Origin: Geosiphon pyriformis
Taxonomy: Eukaryota > Glomeromycota > Glomeromycetes > Archaeosporales > Geosiphonaceae
NCBI GenBank assembly: GCA_016748015.1
Contig: JAAOMT010000426.1
Span: 91,620-155,619, forward strand
Length of the DNA stretch: 64,000 nt
Direction: 5' to 3'
A program made the position numbers and the translations under genes. Under the pieces are notes generated by a model. It was not told the origin of the DNA. It did not search any database and worked only from the letters and a program-made list of their open reading frames with translations. Below are positions 36,600-48,224 of the stretch, piece after piece (position 1 is the first letter of the stretch; each line of letters starts with the position of its first letter).

Positions 36600-37420
36600 T
36601 ACTTCAGCTTAATTCCTGATTCAGAAATGATTAAATTATTATGTTAAAAAAAAATTTCAAATTTTTTATGTTTATTTGTTTTTACAAAATTTTCAAATAT
36701 TTCAAATAATTTTGATATTTGTAAAAAAATTTAGGTTTTAATAGTAACAATAAAAATTTATTCGATTATCAAAAAAATTAGCAAAATAAGTTATTATTAT
36801 TGTATTGAATATTCTAAATGTTTAAATATATTTTTTTAATACAATTTTCTCAAAAATCAAACAAATAAATTAAACAGTAATTAAATACAAAAACATCATG
36901 CTCACTTGGTAGTCAATATATAACAGTTTAGAAATCACTTCAAAAACTGCAATCAATAAACTCATTACAAAAAGATTTTTACATCATTTATATATAACAA
37001 TTTTTAGTTTAATCATTCTTAAACCATTATCTTCCATCAAAATTGCTTTCAGATCTTGGGTGTATTAAACTTTTCTTAATTTATTTATAGTTTTTTCATT
37101 TCTCTTATTATACTTTTTATCATATTAGTTTTTAAAAAATGGTCTATTTCATTTTCATATGATTCTTTTTCTGCTTATATTTATATTTAAAGTCTTTATA
37201 ATTTTTATATTTTTGTTTGGTAGCAATTTATAATTGTTGTTTTACAATGCTTCAATTCTTAATAATATAATAACTATTTGTTATTATTGAAAATACTATT
37301 TTTTAATGCAAATTAAAATATTAATTAATTTTGGCTAAAATAAGCAAATATAAAAGTCGAAACCAAAAAACATTTTTAAAAAAGCAAATAAAAATAAACA
37401 AAAAAATTTAAATTCAGAAA
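36600..37420. other. AT-rich spacer
   Basis: Very AT-rich, no frame. It separates the retrotransposon tail from the next GC-richer relic. Confidence 0.5.
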
Positions 37421-37425
37421 ATCGG

Positions 37426-37815
37426 ATGAATTTGCCCATTATTGTGTCTTCAAAATACAATGGTGGTTGGAAGATGGACAAGTTGACAACTCAAAACGTG
37501 CAAAAAATTATTTTTCAGGGTAACTTTCCTTCGTCTCAATTCATTTTTCAGATCCTATATAACGGTGACATCAATTCCGGCTCCCGTTTTCTCCTATCTG
37601 AATTTTTGCTATTGAAATTTTTGATAGGGGATAGTGTGGTAAAGTTGATGGGTCAATGCGTTAGTCGGCAGTGGCGACGGTTGTGTCTCAGACTATGTAG
37701 CGGGGTCACGTTTTCGAAAATCATTAGGGATCGGCTCTCGATTCACAATATTCATGAGTTTCATCCATGTCAAGGATATCATTTTCTAGTTTCAAATAAT
37801 AAAATATCATCCTAA
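37426..37815 (+). pseudogene. Possible RPA1-like N-terminal fragment
   Basis: Frame of 129 codons; a second ATG at residue 17 gives the start MDKLTTQNVQKII. The pattern LT...VQKII..G......FQIL......GSRFLLSE, followed later by DSVVKLMG and RRLCLRL, resembles the N-terminal OB fold of replication protein A large subunit (LT...I..I..G......QVL......RYRLLLSDG... then SVV+L....RR). The segment between LLSE and DSVV is too short and the conserved SDG is broken, so it looks deleted or frame-shifted. It lies convergent to the Fanzor relic 270 bp away. RPA-like genes also ride on Helitrons, but I see no Helitron ends. Confidence 0.3.
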
Positions 37816-38080
37816 ATCCAAACAGCTTTTCAAAGAAAGAAATAGAATATCTCTAATAGTTTAAGGATAAAATATTTAAAAGAAAATTTGCAGAAAATTT
37901 TTCTCTTTGAAAAAAACTGTTGAAATGATAATATATATTTCTTTCTCAAGTTAAAGATATTGTTTTAATCACGTCTTATATTATTATTTTAGGTTTAAAA
38001 TGACAAAAAACTGCTTAACTTGCTTTCTAATTTTTGAAAAGAATTGGATCATCTAAATTTGCAAAGAATTTAATAAGTTT
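37816..38080. other. Spacer between relics
   Basis: AT-rich. On the minus strand, where the zinc-ribbon end of the Fanzor gene should follow, no matching codons are found. Confidence 0.5.
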
Positions 38081-38081
38081 T

Positions 38082-38811
38082 CTATTTCCTCTTTATTTTT
38101 CTTGTAATCGTTGTTGTCTTGCGATCCATCATGTCCGACACTTCAAAACGAGGAATGACAATGGCATTGAATTCGCGAGTAAAAAATCTAACTAATTTTC
38201 AACAAATTTCACTTTATAGACGTATAATTTTTCGCCGCATCCAAAAAATCGTCTCATATAATAGAATCGCCAGGTCATTTTATTATTACTTTTTGAGTAG
38301 GATACTGCTAACTTATCCTTTTGGGTCCAAGTACTTGCAAATGTGAAACTATACGCCCAATAGAATGTTCGTCAATTTGCCTACACCTTTTATAGAAGAG
38401 TACCATGTAAAAGGTGTACGGATGCCGGAATCAATAGAGACTGCATGAACAGAGCCATCCACTTGCGATACCCTGAACCAACATTCCAAGGCATATAACA
38501 GTTCGCATGAACTTGCGCTCACCCCATATTACAGCTTTCCGAAGTTTCTCGTCTTCGTATTCATTAGCGTCTTTTCCTGACCAAACATCTGTGTAAAGCT
38601 TTAGTTTATCTTTGATTGATTGAAGCCTGTTGTGATGGACCAATATGGGAATTTTTGGTTTAAAAGCGGTGATGGCAATTTTTCCCTTGCGCTTTTCGCC
38701 TGTTTTGACGCTCTCGTCGATGGCCAGCTTCAATTCGGTGAGGCATAGCTTTTGCAATTTGGACTGGTTAAAATTTGAGGCCGACCCAATCGTTTGCAGG
38801 AGGGGTTTTTT
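38082..38811 (-). pseudogene. Broken Fanzor (TnpB-like) RNA-guided nuclease gene
   Basis: Read on the minus strand in order: an open segment at about 38811-38431 (contains KGKIAITAFKPKIPILVHHN); a segment in another frame at 38528-38349 holding VSIDSGIRTPFTWYS, the RuvC-I signature with the catalytic Asp codon at 38432-38430; a segment at 38371-38192 holding DKLAVSYSKSNNKM and YYMRRFFGCGEKL, the arginine-rich helical stretch after RuvC-I; and a segment at 38195-38082 holding FFTREFNAIVIPRFEVSDMM, the RuvC-II signature with Glu at 38144-38142. Spacing and order fit TnpB/Fanzor proteins of the OrfB_IS605 family. At least three frame changes, plus loss of RuvC-III and the CxxC zinc ribbon, make it a pseudogene. 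Confidence 0.75.
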
Positions 38812-38839
38812 TCATGTTAAAGCTCGGGAAATAATTTTT

Positions 38840-39262
38840 TGAAAGCCTTGAATAAGTTCAGCAATCTTTTGTTGTGTGGAACCAAGTTTTTTACATGCAG
38901 ACATGCCATGTTTTTGTTCATTAGTAGTTTTTTTTGACCAATTGCATTTAAAAAGATGCGGTAAACGAGAATTATTACTAATTTTTAACTCCCTTAAAAT
39001 CTAGCAATTCATTAGTTTTTAGTCAAAAAAGAAACCATTTTCTATTTAGTAATTAGACGCGTTTATTTCGTCAATAAATAATTCCAAACTTTTGTCACCC
39101 TCCTGTATATTGAAAGCAAATCGGTAAAGTTTATCACGATGGGTGACCACAATTTTCGAGACCCATTTCGCGGCTTGTTCGATGAGTCCACAGATTGAAA
39201 ATTGAGAGAGAATTGCTTTTGTTACTCGAGAATCTCTTTTTGCTTTGCACTAGGGATACAGG
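38840..39262 (-). pseudogene. Upstream fragments, probably the N-terminal part of the Fanzor relic
   Basis: Two protein-like minus-strand segments precede the Fanzor core in the same direction: about 39257-39052 (contains ICGLIEQAAKWVSKIVVTHR and LELFIDEINASN, ends TAA) and about 39000-38840 (contains NSRLPHLFKCNWSKK and STQQKIAELIQGFQKII). They are in different frames. They may be N-terminal Fanzor sequence or a separate gene; I do not recognise specific motifs. Confidence 0.35.
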
Positions 39263-39264
39263 TG

Positions 39265-40580
39265 TAGAAGTAATCTTAATTGTTAGCAGGGACATTAAAA
39301 TTTTGAGAAGTTAGCTCAAAGAAAGTGGAAGGTGGAAAGAGAAAATTATTTTAAAGAATAACTGTTATAAAAAGATAAACGTTTTTTTGAATTTGAAACT
39401 CAGTTATAGCAAAACAATTTATTTTTCAGCCAAATAAAACTTGAAACAATTAAATTTTCAATAAATTCTTTTACCAAGTACATGTAAAAAGATAATTATT
39501 AAGCTAATAACTTTGCAGATAAATGAAAAAAAAAGAAAAAGTTTAATAATTAATTAATTATAAAAGACTTTGGAATCTTTGAAAATTTTCAGGCTTATAT
39601 TGCAATCTTTAAACACTTTATTTACTCGTTCCTTAATTAATTGATATTATTGTCTTGCTTTTTTCTCTCATTCTATTGAAAATGACAAGGAAAAATTTTT
39701 TTCATTTTCCCATCTTGTTTTGAATACCAGTGAAAGAACTCGGATTAGTTTAAAAAAATTTTAATTAAATTTTTTTGATTTAAATCCACTTTTTAAGTTT
39801 TTTTTTCCATTTTTGAACTTTAAAAACTTTCTCAATTTTCTAATTTTATTTGTTTACTTTAATGCACCGTTAATAATAAACTTCTTGGAATGAATTAAAC
39901 ATAAAAATATTATTATCGAATTCCAATTAAATTATTTTTTATAATGAGATCACAATTTTTAATTTAATATTAAAATAATTTTTAGGTTATATATTGAATA
40001 GAAAACTCGAAATTTTTATTTAAAACATTTTATTTTATTCATAAATTTCTAGGCATTTTATTTTTATAAAAATCCCAAAACTTTAATCCTTTTCTCTTTT
40101 TTTACAAATAATTAATAAGTATGCAAAATAAAAATAAAAATTATAGAAAAAAAAAAAAGATAAATTATATTTATATGATATGTGTAATTATTCTATTATG
40201 TATTAATTTGTTTACCTATCATTTTCAAAATCTCATGAATATTCTATTTTTTGTGGTTTTAACAATTTCTTTTGGTTTTTAATGAAAACAATTTAATTTT
40301 GAATTGCATGCTTTGTTTGATCCAAGAGATGGAAATTTCCAGAATACCATATCTTTTTAACATACAGTGAAAGAATTTGCTCTTTCTAATTCTTTTGAAG
40401 AAATCATAATGTTGATTAAAAGATATTAAATTTGAACAAAAGATATCCATTAAAGAAAAAACAGCAAGAACTTTCTTTTTTCTGTTTAAAATATACAATA
40501 ATCATAATGCTTGCATTTGTTTTCTATTTTTGAATAACAGGTTGGTTTGTTTGATTAAATCTACCTTATTCAAATCTTTG
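39265..40580. other. Intergenic, AT-rich
   Basis: No supported gene. AT content rises through 39.4-40.2 kb. The open stretch at 40259-40498 (minus) has no support beyond its length. Confidence 0.5.
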
Positions 40581-40589
40581 GATATATTC

Positions 40590-40597
40590 TATTTACA
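40590..40597 (-). promoter_or_regulatory. PUF-type element TGTAAATA in the 40633 3' region
   Basis: Minus strand UGUAAAUA, 36 nt after the stop codon. Confidence 0.45.
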
Positions 40598-40632
40598 TGA
40601 CAATTAAAATTGTCCATTTTTTTGGGATAAGA

Positions 40633-41076
40633 TCAACCAAGGTCAGTTTGAGAAGTATTCTTTTTGATGATCGGTTGTTTCTTCGTGTTTTTACGAGGGA
40701 AATTTAAATTTTCGCTTGGTAATTTTTTTCCATGCTTGTCATCAGTTATCCCAAGTTTATTTTCTTCGATTCTTATTTGTGTAAAAAAACTGGCGAACCC
40801 TAAAGATTCTGTATTTTTTATTTCCTGACTAGCATTTGATGAATTAACTTCATGCTTGCAATTCTCATCGTCGTCACTGTCGAGATAATGATAAAATAAC
40901 TCGGCTTGTCGTCTCTCTTGATTTTCATGTTCTTTTGTAATTGCATCAAAAAGTAAAGAAATTGCTTCGTTTTCTTGGATTTCTTTTATAAGGTCTGATT
41001 GATTCATTGGAGAATTGGTCATTTCGGAATTAGTAGGGTTGATAAGATTAGATGGTAATTTTTTGAGTGAAATCAT
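40633..41076 (-). CDS. Paralogous-family protein, close to the 18736 product in box A
   Basis: Single exon, 147 residues. Box A (ENEAISLLFDAITKEHENQE, about 35-54) is nearly identical to NEAVSLLFDVLRIEHENQE of the 18736 product, and both are followed by a basic ERRQ/EKRR step. The linker contains DSDDDEN. Box B (ESLGFASFFTQIRIEENK) covers about 90-107. The tail is basic and short (NFPRKNTKKQPIIKK) and lacks the acidic half of 18736. Both genes are on the minus strand about 21 kb apart, suggesting duplication followed by loss or gain of the C-terminal part. Function unknown. Confidence 0.85.
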   Translation of the reverse strand: MISLKKLPSNLINPTNSEMTNSPMNQSDLIKEIQENEAISLLFDAITKEHENQERRQAELFYHYLDSDDDENCKHEVNSSNASQEIKNTESLGFASFFTQIRIEENKLGITDDKHGKKLPSENLNFPRKNTKKQPIIKKNTSQTDLG

Positions 41077-41233
41077 CCTTGTGGAAAGTTTCTGGTGTAG
41101 GTGAATTATTAGTTTTGGGAGTATTTAATTTATTTGTGATTTTAAAACTTTGATAAAGGTTAAGTTGCCGATAAAATTTATTTTTTTTGAGAAAGTAAAA
41201 TTCAAAAAAAAAAACCTGGGAAACGACCTCCCA

Positions 41234-41241
41234 TTTATATA
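41234..41241 (-). promoter_or_regulatory. TATA box of the 40633 gene
   Basis: Minus strand reads TATATAAATGGGAGG, about 160 bp upstream of the ATG at 41076. Confidence 0.5.
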
Positions 41242-41367
41242 TTAAAAGATTTTTCCACGATGCACAATCGCATGTATGGAATTACAAATTTTTATTATCC
41301 TGGTGAGGGATTACAAGAAGTTGAAATTTTTCATCTGATCGTGATTTTTACGTAGTTTAATCCTAGT

Positions 41368-41870
41368 ATGGGAAAAATCCCACCAGTTTACATCATAGAA
41401 CTCTCAGATAAACATATTGGTACCTGCATACAACATATTATTGATTTAATCAAAATATTGTATACTATTCAAAAACCAGTGAAAAGGTTCCCATTAAATC
41501 TCTCAATTTTTGATGACGAATCTCATCTGGATTTGAGGTAAATGTCAAATTAAACTTGTCGATTTTTGAAAGTTCAAGGGATCCTAGAATTTTTCAGATA
41601 TGTCATTTGAATACCAAAGATTAGTAATCTCTTAAGATGTTAGGACCAGAAAAATATGATTGGAAAGATTTCGAAGAAGAAAAAGTTTATTTACTGATAA
41701 TCAATAACACGAAAAGATTAGATACCCAGATACGATTCTATGAAGATAATTTGGAAATCTTACTAGAAACCTATCAAAACAATCTCTTCCCACAAAGTTT
41801 AATAAAACGTCATTCTCGGTCAATGGGTGAAACACGTCAGTTCTGCGTGGGACCCTTATTAATCGATTAA
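41368..41870 (+). pseudogene. Fragments of an unidentified gene, partly like the 12.8-kb relic
   Basis: ATG 41368 opens a 57-codon frame (contains VYIIELSDKHIGTCIQHIID) ending at TAA 41539-41541, whose G+TAA overlaps a GTAAAT donor; a TTTTTCAG acceptor lies 60 bp on. A second frame starts at ATG 41637 and runs 77 codons (contains YEDNLEILLETYQNN, then LFPQSLIKRHSRSMGE). NNLFPQSLIKRH resembles NQIKLPSQIIKRH in the relic at 12792. No splicing scheme that I tried joins the two in frame. Unknown function. Confidence 0.35.
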
Positions 41871-41879
41871 TTTGGTAAT

Positions 41880-42307
41880 GTGAGATTTGTAGCTTCATCC
41901 AATAAATTGCCACGTGAAACGTTACTAGACGACTACTATTGTTTAGCTTGGCTAATTACTTGAATTAAGAATTACACTTGATCAAAATTCTAAAGCGCTG
42001 AATTTTTTGACAATACACAATTACCCAACATCTCAATTTAGTACACAATTTGAATTTAAATTTTGAGTTTTCAACGGGATACGTGTTATCTTTCAAATAA
42101 TTGGGCGATAAAAGACATGATGAAGCATTTCTGATGAAATTACTGATTTTTTTATTGGTTTATTTTTTAAATTTAAGATTGGTAATTAATTAGTCAATCA
42201 TAAAAATATAGCTTGAAAACTGGGATAATATTAATGTCAATGGTTAGAGGTTTAGTAAATTTCACTAAAAGATATTTTTATTAAATGAAAATAATAATAA
42301 TAATAAC

Positions 42308-42338
<31 letters not shown>

Positions 42339-45027
42339 TATATGTTTTAAAAATAATATTGATTATATTATTTTAAATTCAGATTCAGATAATTGAATTT
42401 TTTATATATATGATTATTATCTCATAAATTGATAATTATTTTTAAGTTGAAATTTTAGATTTAAATTCAAAATTAATCTAATATATATGATTAAAATTTG
42501 AAAATTTTTTTTTGATTATTCAAAAAATTTGCATAAATAATTTTTTTAAAAAAGATTTAGTTAATGCATAGCAATTATAATAGTGTTAGATTTTTGATTA
42601 TTAATTATTATGAATACTAGATAAAAATAACCTTTTAAAAGTAAAGAATAAACTCTCAAGTTGACCAAAAAATTTTTACATATATTTAAACATAATTTAA
42701 ATCCATAATTTTCAATTAATATGTTTATATAAAACATCATGTGATTTTTTTTAAAACTTTAAATATATCAAACCTCAAACGAGGAAACTTTACTGTTAAT
42801 CAAAAACTAAGCCAACTCTCGAATTCGGCGAGAAATAACAAAATTTGTTGATCAATCAAATAGTGATTTAACCAATATTAACTAATTTCAACTTGATGAA
42901 ATTTCCTTTATTAGATTTGATGCCTTTACAGGTAAGTTCCGTCCAACACGAGATTACCATGAAAAATAGTTCCAATAGAAAAACTTTGAATGGTATTTTT
43001 TGTATTATAGTAATAATAAATTTTTTCCTTTTGTTCTCTTTAAAAAGGTTTATATTGTGAAATGTATGTTGATTAACTTTTCCTATCTTTGGTAAAATTT
43101 ACATAATCAAATTTTTGGATTTCTATTTTCTCACAAAATAATTCAACTAATTCAAAAACGTGACTTAAATACTAAAAATCTAATTTTGGCGTTCTCGAAG
43201 ATTCAAGTAACAAAGCAGTAAAAAATACGAGGAAAATTTAATATACATTGATTATTAAAGGACTTGATTAGCATTTCTTTATGTCGTTTAATAGTTAAAA
43301 AGCAAGGAAATGTTTTTCTTTTCTTTTTTAATCATTTTATGTCCAAAGTGGTAAACAAAATGAATAATTTGAATAGTTAAACCCATTATATTCATCTTTT
43401 TTTCACGAGAATACCCTGATTTTATATTTTTAGGGAACCTGTAAAACTCTTTTGTTGAAAGGGTAACTTTCTTGGGTATTCAAAAATATCTCATATTTGG
43501 ACGATTGAAAGAAAAAAGTTTTAGTTCCTATAATTTGACTGCTAACAAATCGCTTTTTTTATGCCTCTTCCTTCTCATTGAAGAGTTCAAAAAAAGGATT
43601 TAGAATAAAATAAAAAAAAGAGGTTACCCATTAGTCTCTTAATAAGCTTCCTAATTTTTAGCAATTCCAACGTAAGAGAGTTTTAATAAAACCTGTTTTT
43701 AACAGAAAAGTGATTCGATCCTTTAACAAGTAAGAGATCTTTGGGAATTCAGTCATAAGAATTTTCAAGCTTTCCCTATGTGAAAAGGAATCTACATGTT
43801 ATATTGATCTTTTTATTCTTTTAATGGTTTCTCGATAAGATTCAACTATAATCACAATGTTTTACCAACCTGTTTTTCATCTTTTCATTTAAGGTTAGAA
43901 TTATTTTAAATGATGGGTTTTCTAAATTTAAATAATTTTAAATAAACATCTCATAAAATGGTGACCATCGTCAAAAAGATCGATGACAAGATTTCTAAAA
44001 AGAATAACTCGTGAAGCTTTAAATCATCTATTTAATAGATATATATATAAAAAGGAATGTTCTTTGTAATAAATGAATTTTAAGAAATTTTGGTTAATGA
44101 AGTTTTATCAATATTTTGTTATAGGCTGTTTTTGATTGATCGGTTAGTTATGGTCGGAGTATTTCCCAACGCAGAAAGTAAATGAGATTTAGCCGTTAAA
44201 AAACGTGTCAGTTGTCGGTTTAATCGATAATTTTTTTAGATCAGATCAATACCAATCGGATCTAGCCGAAAATTTTGAAAATTTTGATTATGACATATCA
44301 AAGAAAGATACCCCGAGCGTCAATTTTATCACTCTTCATCGATAGTGCATGTTTTTCGTGTTATTTTTCTCGTTTTCGACTCATAAAGTTTAATACCTCA
44401 AAGGGAGGAGATCAAATTAGTGAATAAAAAATGCGACAGCCTTTCTTTGAATTCTGTTTGACATCTGCTTGGGTTTCGCAGAGCTGTTTTTTGCGTCTCC
44501 GTATACTCATCAGAAATTATCTTATGAAAAACAACGGGCATCTATTATCATGCTCCCTTTTTTTTGTTTTTTTTTGTTTTTTTGAAATGGAGAGATTATA
44601 AAAAGCGACATAAATAATGGTATAAAAAAATTTAAATTAATTTGTTTCAATCTGTGCATATCCATGTATTACTGGGGTATGAAAGTAAGATAGATAGAAG
44701 GAATTTCAAAGGCAACTTGTGAAATTGAAAAGAAAGATGAGATATTTTAATAGAACTTGTTGTTACTATTTATTACGTTTTAAATAACCTTTTTTTCGCG
44801 AAATCAATGCTTGATCAAACGCTTCGTCCATAATGCTAACAGGAGTAACCTCTTAAGAGCATGCAAAGACTACAAAAAAAATTTTCACCTGCTTTTATTT
44901 TAATTATTGGCTCCTCGTGATTAAAATATTTTAATTAATTCACAATATCAGTTTTGATCATGATTGTTACAATTGAATTGACAATTATAACAATGATGTT
45001 AGATTTGGTAAATTAATTATTATTAAT

Positions 45028-45086
<59 letters not shown>

Positions 45087-45480
45087 AAACGAAAAAATCA
45101 AAAATAAGTTGGGTCGCGTTTCTTTTCATTAATTTTATATATACTAAATTCGGAAGAGAGTCCTCAGGAATGAATTGATAATATTTTATGCCTGGTTTTT
45201 TATCATAAAAAAACTATTATGACCCCTCATTTCTATAGATAAAGTTGTTTCTCATGAAGATTTAGCCAGGATCTACGGTGATACAAGTAAAAAAAAATTA
45301 AAAAATGAAACTAGTATTTTTACTCAAATGTGTTCAACAAGAGTAAAAATATTATAAATCGACAATTACATTAAAGATAGTGTTGACAATGTTTGTAGAG
45401 TAATCTGGTTTCAGAATTTTCAAAAGCTTTGCGTTAAAGAGATTAGTTTGTGAATTGAGGTAATAGTATCTAGTATTTAA
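41880..45480. other. Intergenic region
   Basis: No gene is supported over 3.6 kb. Includes an (AAT)n tract (about 42287-42335), a very AT-rich stretch (42.2-42.75 kb), moderately AT-rich sequence to 45 kb, and a 51-A homopolymer (45032-45082). Confidence 0.5.
45032..45082 (+). repeat. Poly-A homopolymer, 51 bp
   Basis: Uninterrupted A run. No target-site duplication was noted that would mark it as a retroposon tail. Confidence 0.9.
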
Positions 45481-45640
45481 TTAATATTACTATTAATATT
45501 ATTATTATTACTACTACTATTATTACTATTATTACTATTATTACTATTATTATTACTATTTTTACTATTATTATTACTGTTGTTGTTGTTGTTGTTGTTG
45601 TTATTATTGTTGTTATTGTTGTTGTTGTTGTTGTTGTTTT
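45481..45640. repeat. Compound triplet microsatellite
   Basis: ATT, ACT and GTT units follow one another. Frames across it (poly-Asn, Thr/Ile mixtures) are artefacts of the repeat. Confidence 0.85.
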
Positions 45641-46267
45641 TAATCTTTGCAAGATGGACAAAGAAATTTCTAACTATTGTTAGGCAAGTCAGTTTTTCCG
45701 AAATTATTAATACCAAAAAAAAATGAGAATTTAATATATTGTTTTGGTTATGAAAATGAAAAAAGAAAAATTTTTCATTTTTAAAATCATCATTAAAGTT
45801 TCTTTAATAATAATAATAATAATAATAATAAAACCTTTTAATTCTGACGCTAAACTTTATTCTTCTTGAAAATTGAAATAGATAAATTAGTCAAAAACGA
45901 TGCAGTTTTTTAACTGAGAATGAAATTAGGTTTCTGCACGGCAACTACGTTCAAATTCATCGATCTTGGTTATTTCTTTAGAAAATAATAATATTCACGA
46001 AATGAAAATTATCTATTTATAAGACAAAAACACGGATTTAAGATGATCATATCCTACCAAGGGCGTGACACTGACTGTGTTACATAAAAAAGAATATTTT
46101 TTGGTTTCCATACAAAATTCTAAAATAAAAATGATTGCAACTTTGAATGTATTAGAATTATGCGCAAAAGGATCATGTCTCAATATATTTAGCCAATAAA
46201 AATTAACCTTTTTAAAGTTATTACATAATCTTGCCTCTATCTATGAGATTAAACTTTGTGATAAGAA

Positions 46268-46523
<256 letters not shown>

Positions 46524-46642
46524 AAACATAATAATCTCCTGAATCCCCCAAGAAGTTTTAAATTATACTTAGTTTTCGAGTTGAATGCATTTTTAATTGG
46601 TGCCAAATGAAAAAAGATTGAAATGGTTTCATAAATCTATTT

Positions 46643-46993
46643 NNNNNNNNNNNNNNNNNNNNNNNNNNNNNNNNNNNNNNNNNNNNNNNNNNNNNNNNNN
46701 NNNNNNNNNNNNNNNNNNNNNNNNNNNNNNNNNNNNNNNNNNNNNNNNNNNNNNNNNNNNNNNNNNNNNNNNNNNNNNNNNNNNNNNNNNNNNNNNNNNN
46801 NNNNNNNNNNNNNNNNNNNNNNNNNNNNNNNNNNNNNNNNNNNNNNNNNNNNNNNNNNNNNNNNNNNNNNNNNNNNNNNNNNNNNNNNNNNNNNNNNNNN
46901 NNNNNNNNNNNNNNNNNNNNNNNNNNNNNNNNNNNNNNNNNNNNNNNNNNNNNNNNNNNNNNNNNNNNNNNNNNNNNNNNNNNNNNNNNNNNN
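46643..46993. other. Assembly gap (N)
   Basis: 351 unknown bases, flanked on both sides by long triplet repeats. Frames read across it have no meaning. Confidence 0.98.
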
Positions 46994-47184
46994 TGTGACA
47001 GGGATTGATATTCTTTGGGCAAAGAGTTTAGTGACTAGTAACTGATTAACACTTGTCACACAGTAGATCTATTTTTGGATGCGGCTGCAAAAATTTCCAT
47101 CAAGAAAAGCTATTTTTAGTCAGAAGGCCGAGTAAAAAACAATGTTTTCAATTATTAAATAATTTATACGAGAAGAACCCCAGT

Positions 47185-47194
47185 AGTAATAATG

Positions 47195-47281
<87 letters not shown>

Positions 47282-47400
47282 GTAGTAATAGTAGTAATAA
47301 TAGTATTAGTAATAATAATAGTAATAATATTAGTAATAATAGTATTAGTAATAATAATAGTAATAGGAGTAGTAGTAATAGTAGTAATGATAGTATTACT
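47185..47400. repeat. AAT/AGT compound microsatellite
   Basis: About 30 AAT units pass into mixed AGT/AAT units and fade near 47400. Confidence 0.9.
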
Positions 47401-47635
47401 ATTAAAATATTATTCTTGCAAACTTTTTAATAAAAAGTCTATTCTTCTTGTAAAGTGGATACAAATTTAATTAATTACTTTGAAATTTAATCAAACTTTG
47501 CACTCAAATAAGGTTTTTTAATTGTTTGCCGAAAATTAAAATGATACTCAAAAGTTTTTGAATTTCTTTTAAAAAAAAGGTTAGTCGAAATAAATAATAA
47601 ATATTTTGAACCCGATTTAACAACAATATTATGAT

Positions 47636-47681
47636 TATTATCATCATTATTATTATTATTATTATTATTATAATTATTATA

Positions 47682-47749
<68 letters not shown>

Positions 47750-47750
47750 G
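47636..47750. repeat. ATT microsatellite
   Basis: About 35 ATT units with two interruptions. Confidence 0.9.
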
Positions 47751-48045
47751 ATTGGGTAATAGTCTCACTCTTTAAAAAAAAATTGATGATTGATAAACTA
47801 TAAGATTGGCTAGGAATAAAAGATCTAAAAATAGATTTTTTCTTTTTTGAAGAATGTTCCATTTTTAGCCATGTTCATTTTCGTCATAAAAGTGATAATA
47901 AAAAATATTTTAAAGTCATTTTAACATATTTGTACACCCTATTACAACTCTTTGGTATTACCATTTCCTTAATCAACCAAAACTCTTAGACTTCACCAAT
48001 CCTCGAGTTAAATTGTTTGTGGTACAAATCTTTTTTGGGAAGTTT

Positions 48046-48062
48046 TATTATATATATATATC
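48046..48062 (+). promoter_or_regulatory. TATA region of the 48225 gene
   Basis: A TATATATATAT run followed by CCCCCG, about 165 bp upstream of the ATG. Confidence 0.4.
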
Positions 48063-48224
48063 CCCCGTTGATTCCGAAATCTGTTGAAAATCAGTTTTCT
48101 CATTAAGAAAATAAAATATAATAGTATCATCCAAAAATTACTTTATTGAACTTTTTTTTAACACTTTATCAATCGATCAATCAATCAGTCAAATCAATTT
48201 TTTTAACCAAATATTTCTTTAATC

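Noticed and set aside
38119-38346. Plus-strand frame beginning MRSIMSDTSKRG
   Set aside because: It is the antisense of the Fanzor RuvC-II region and of the helical segment before it.
46558-47059. Frames running through the N gap
   Set aside because: The sequence is unknown bases, so no coding claim is possible.
47053-47768. Poly-Asn and poly-Ile frames in the AAT/ATT tracts
   Set aside because: Repeat artefacts; the flanking residues show no conserved domain.
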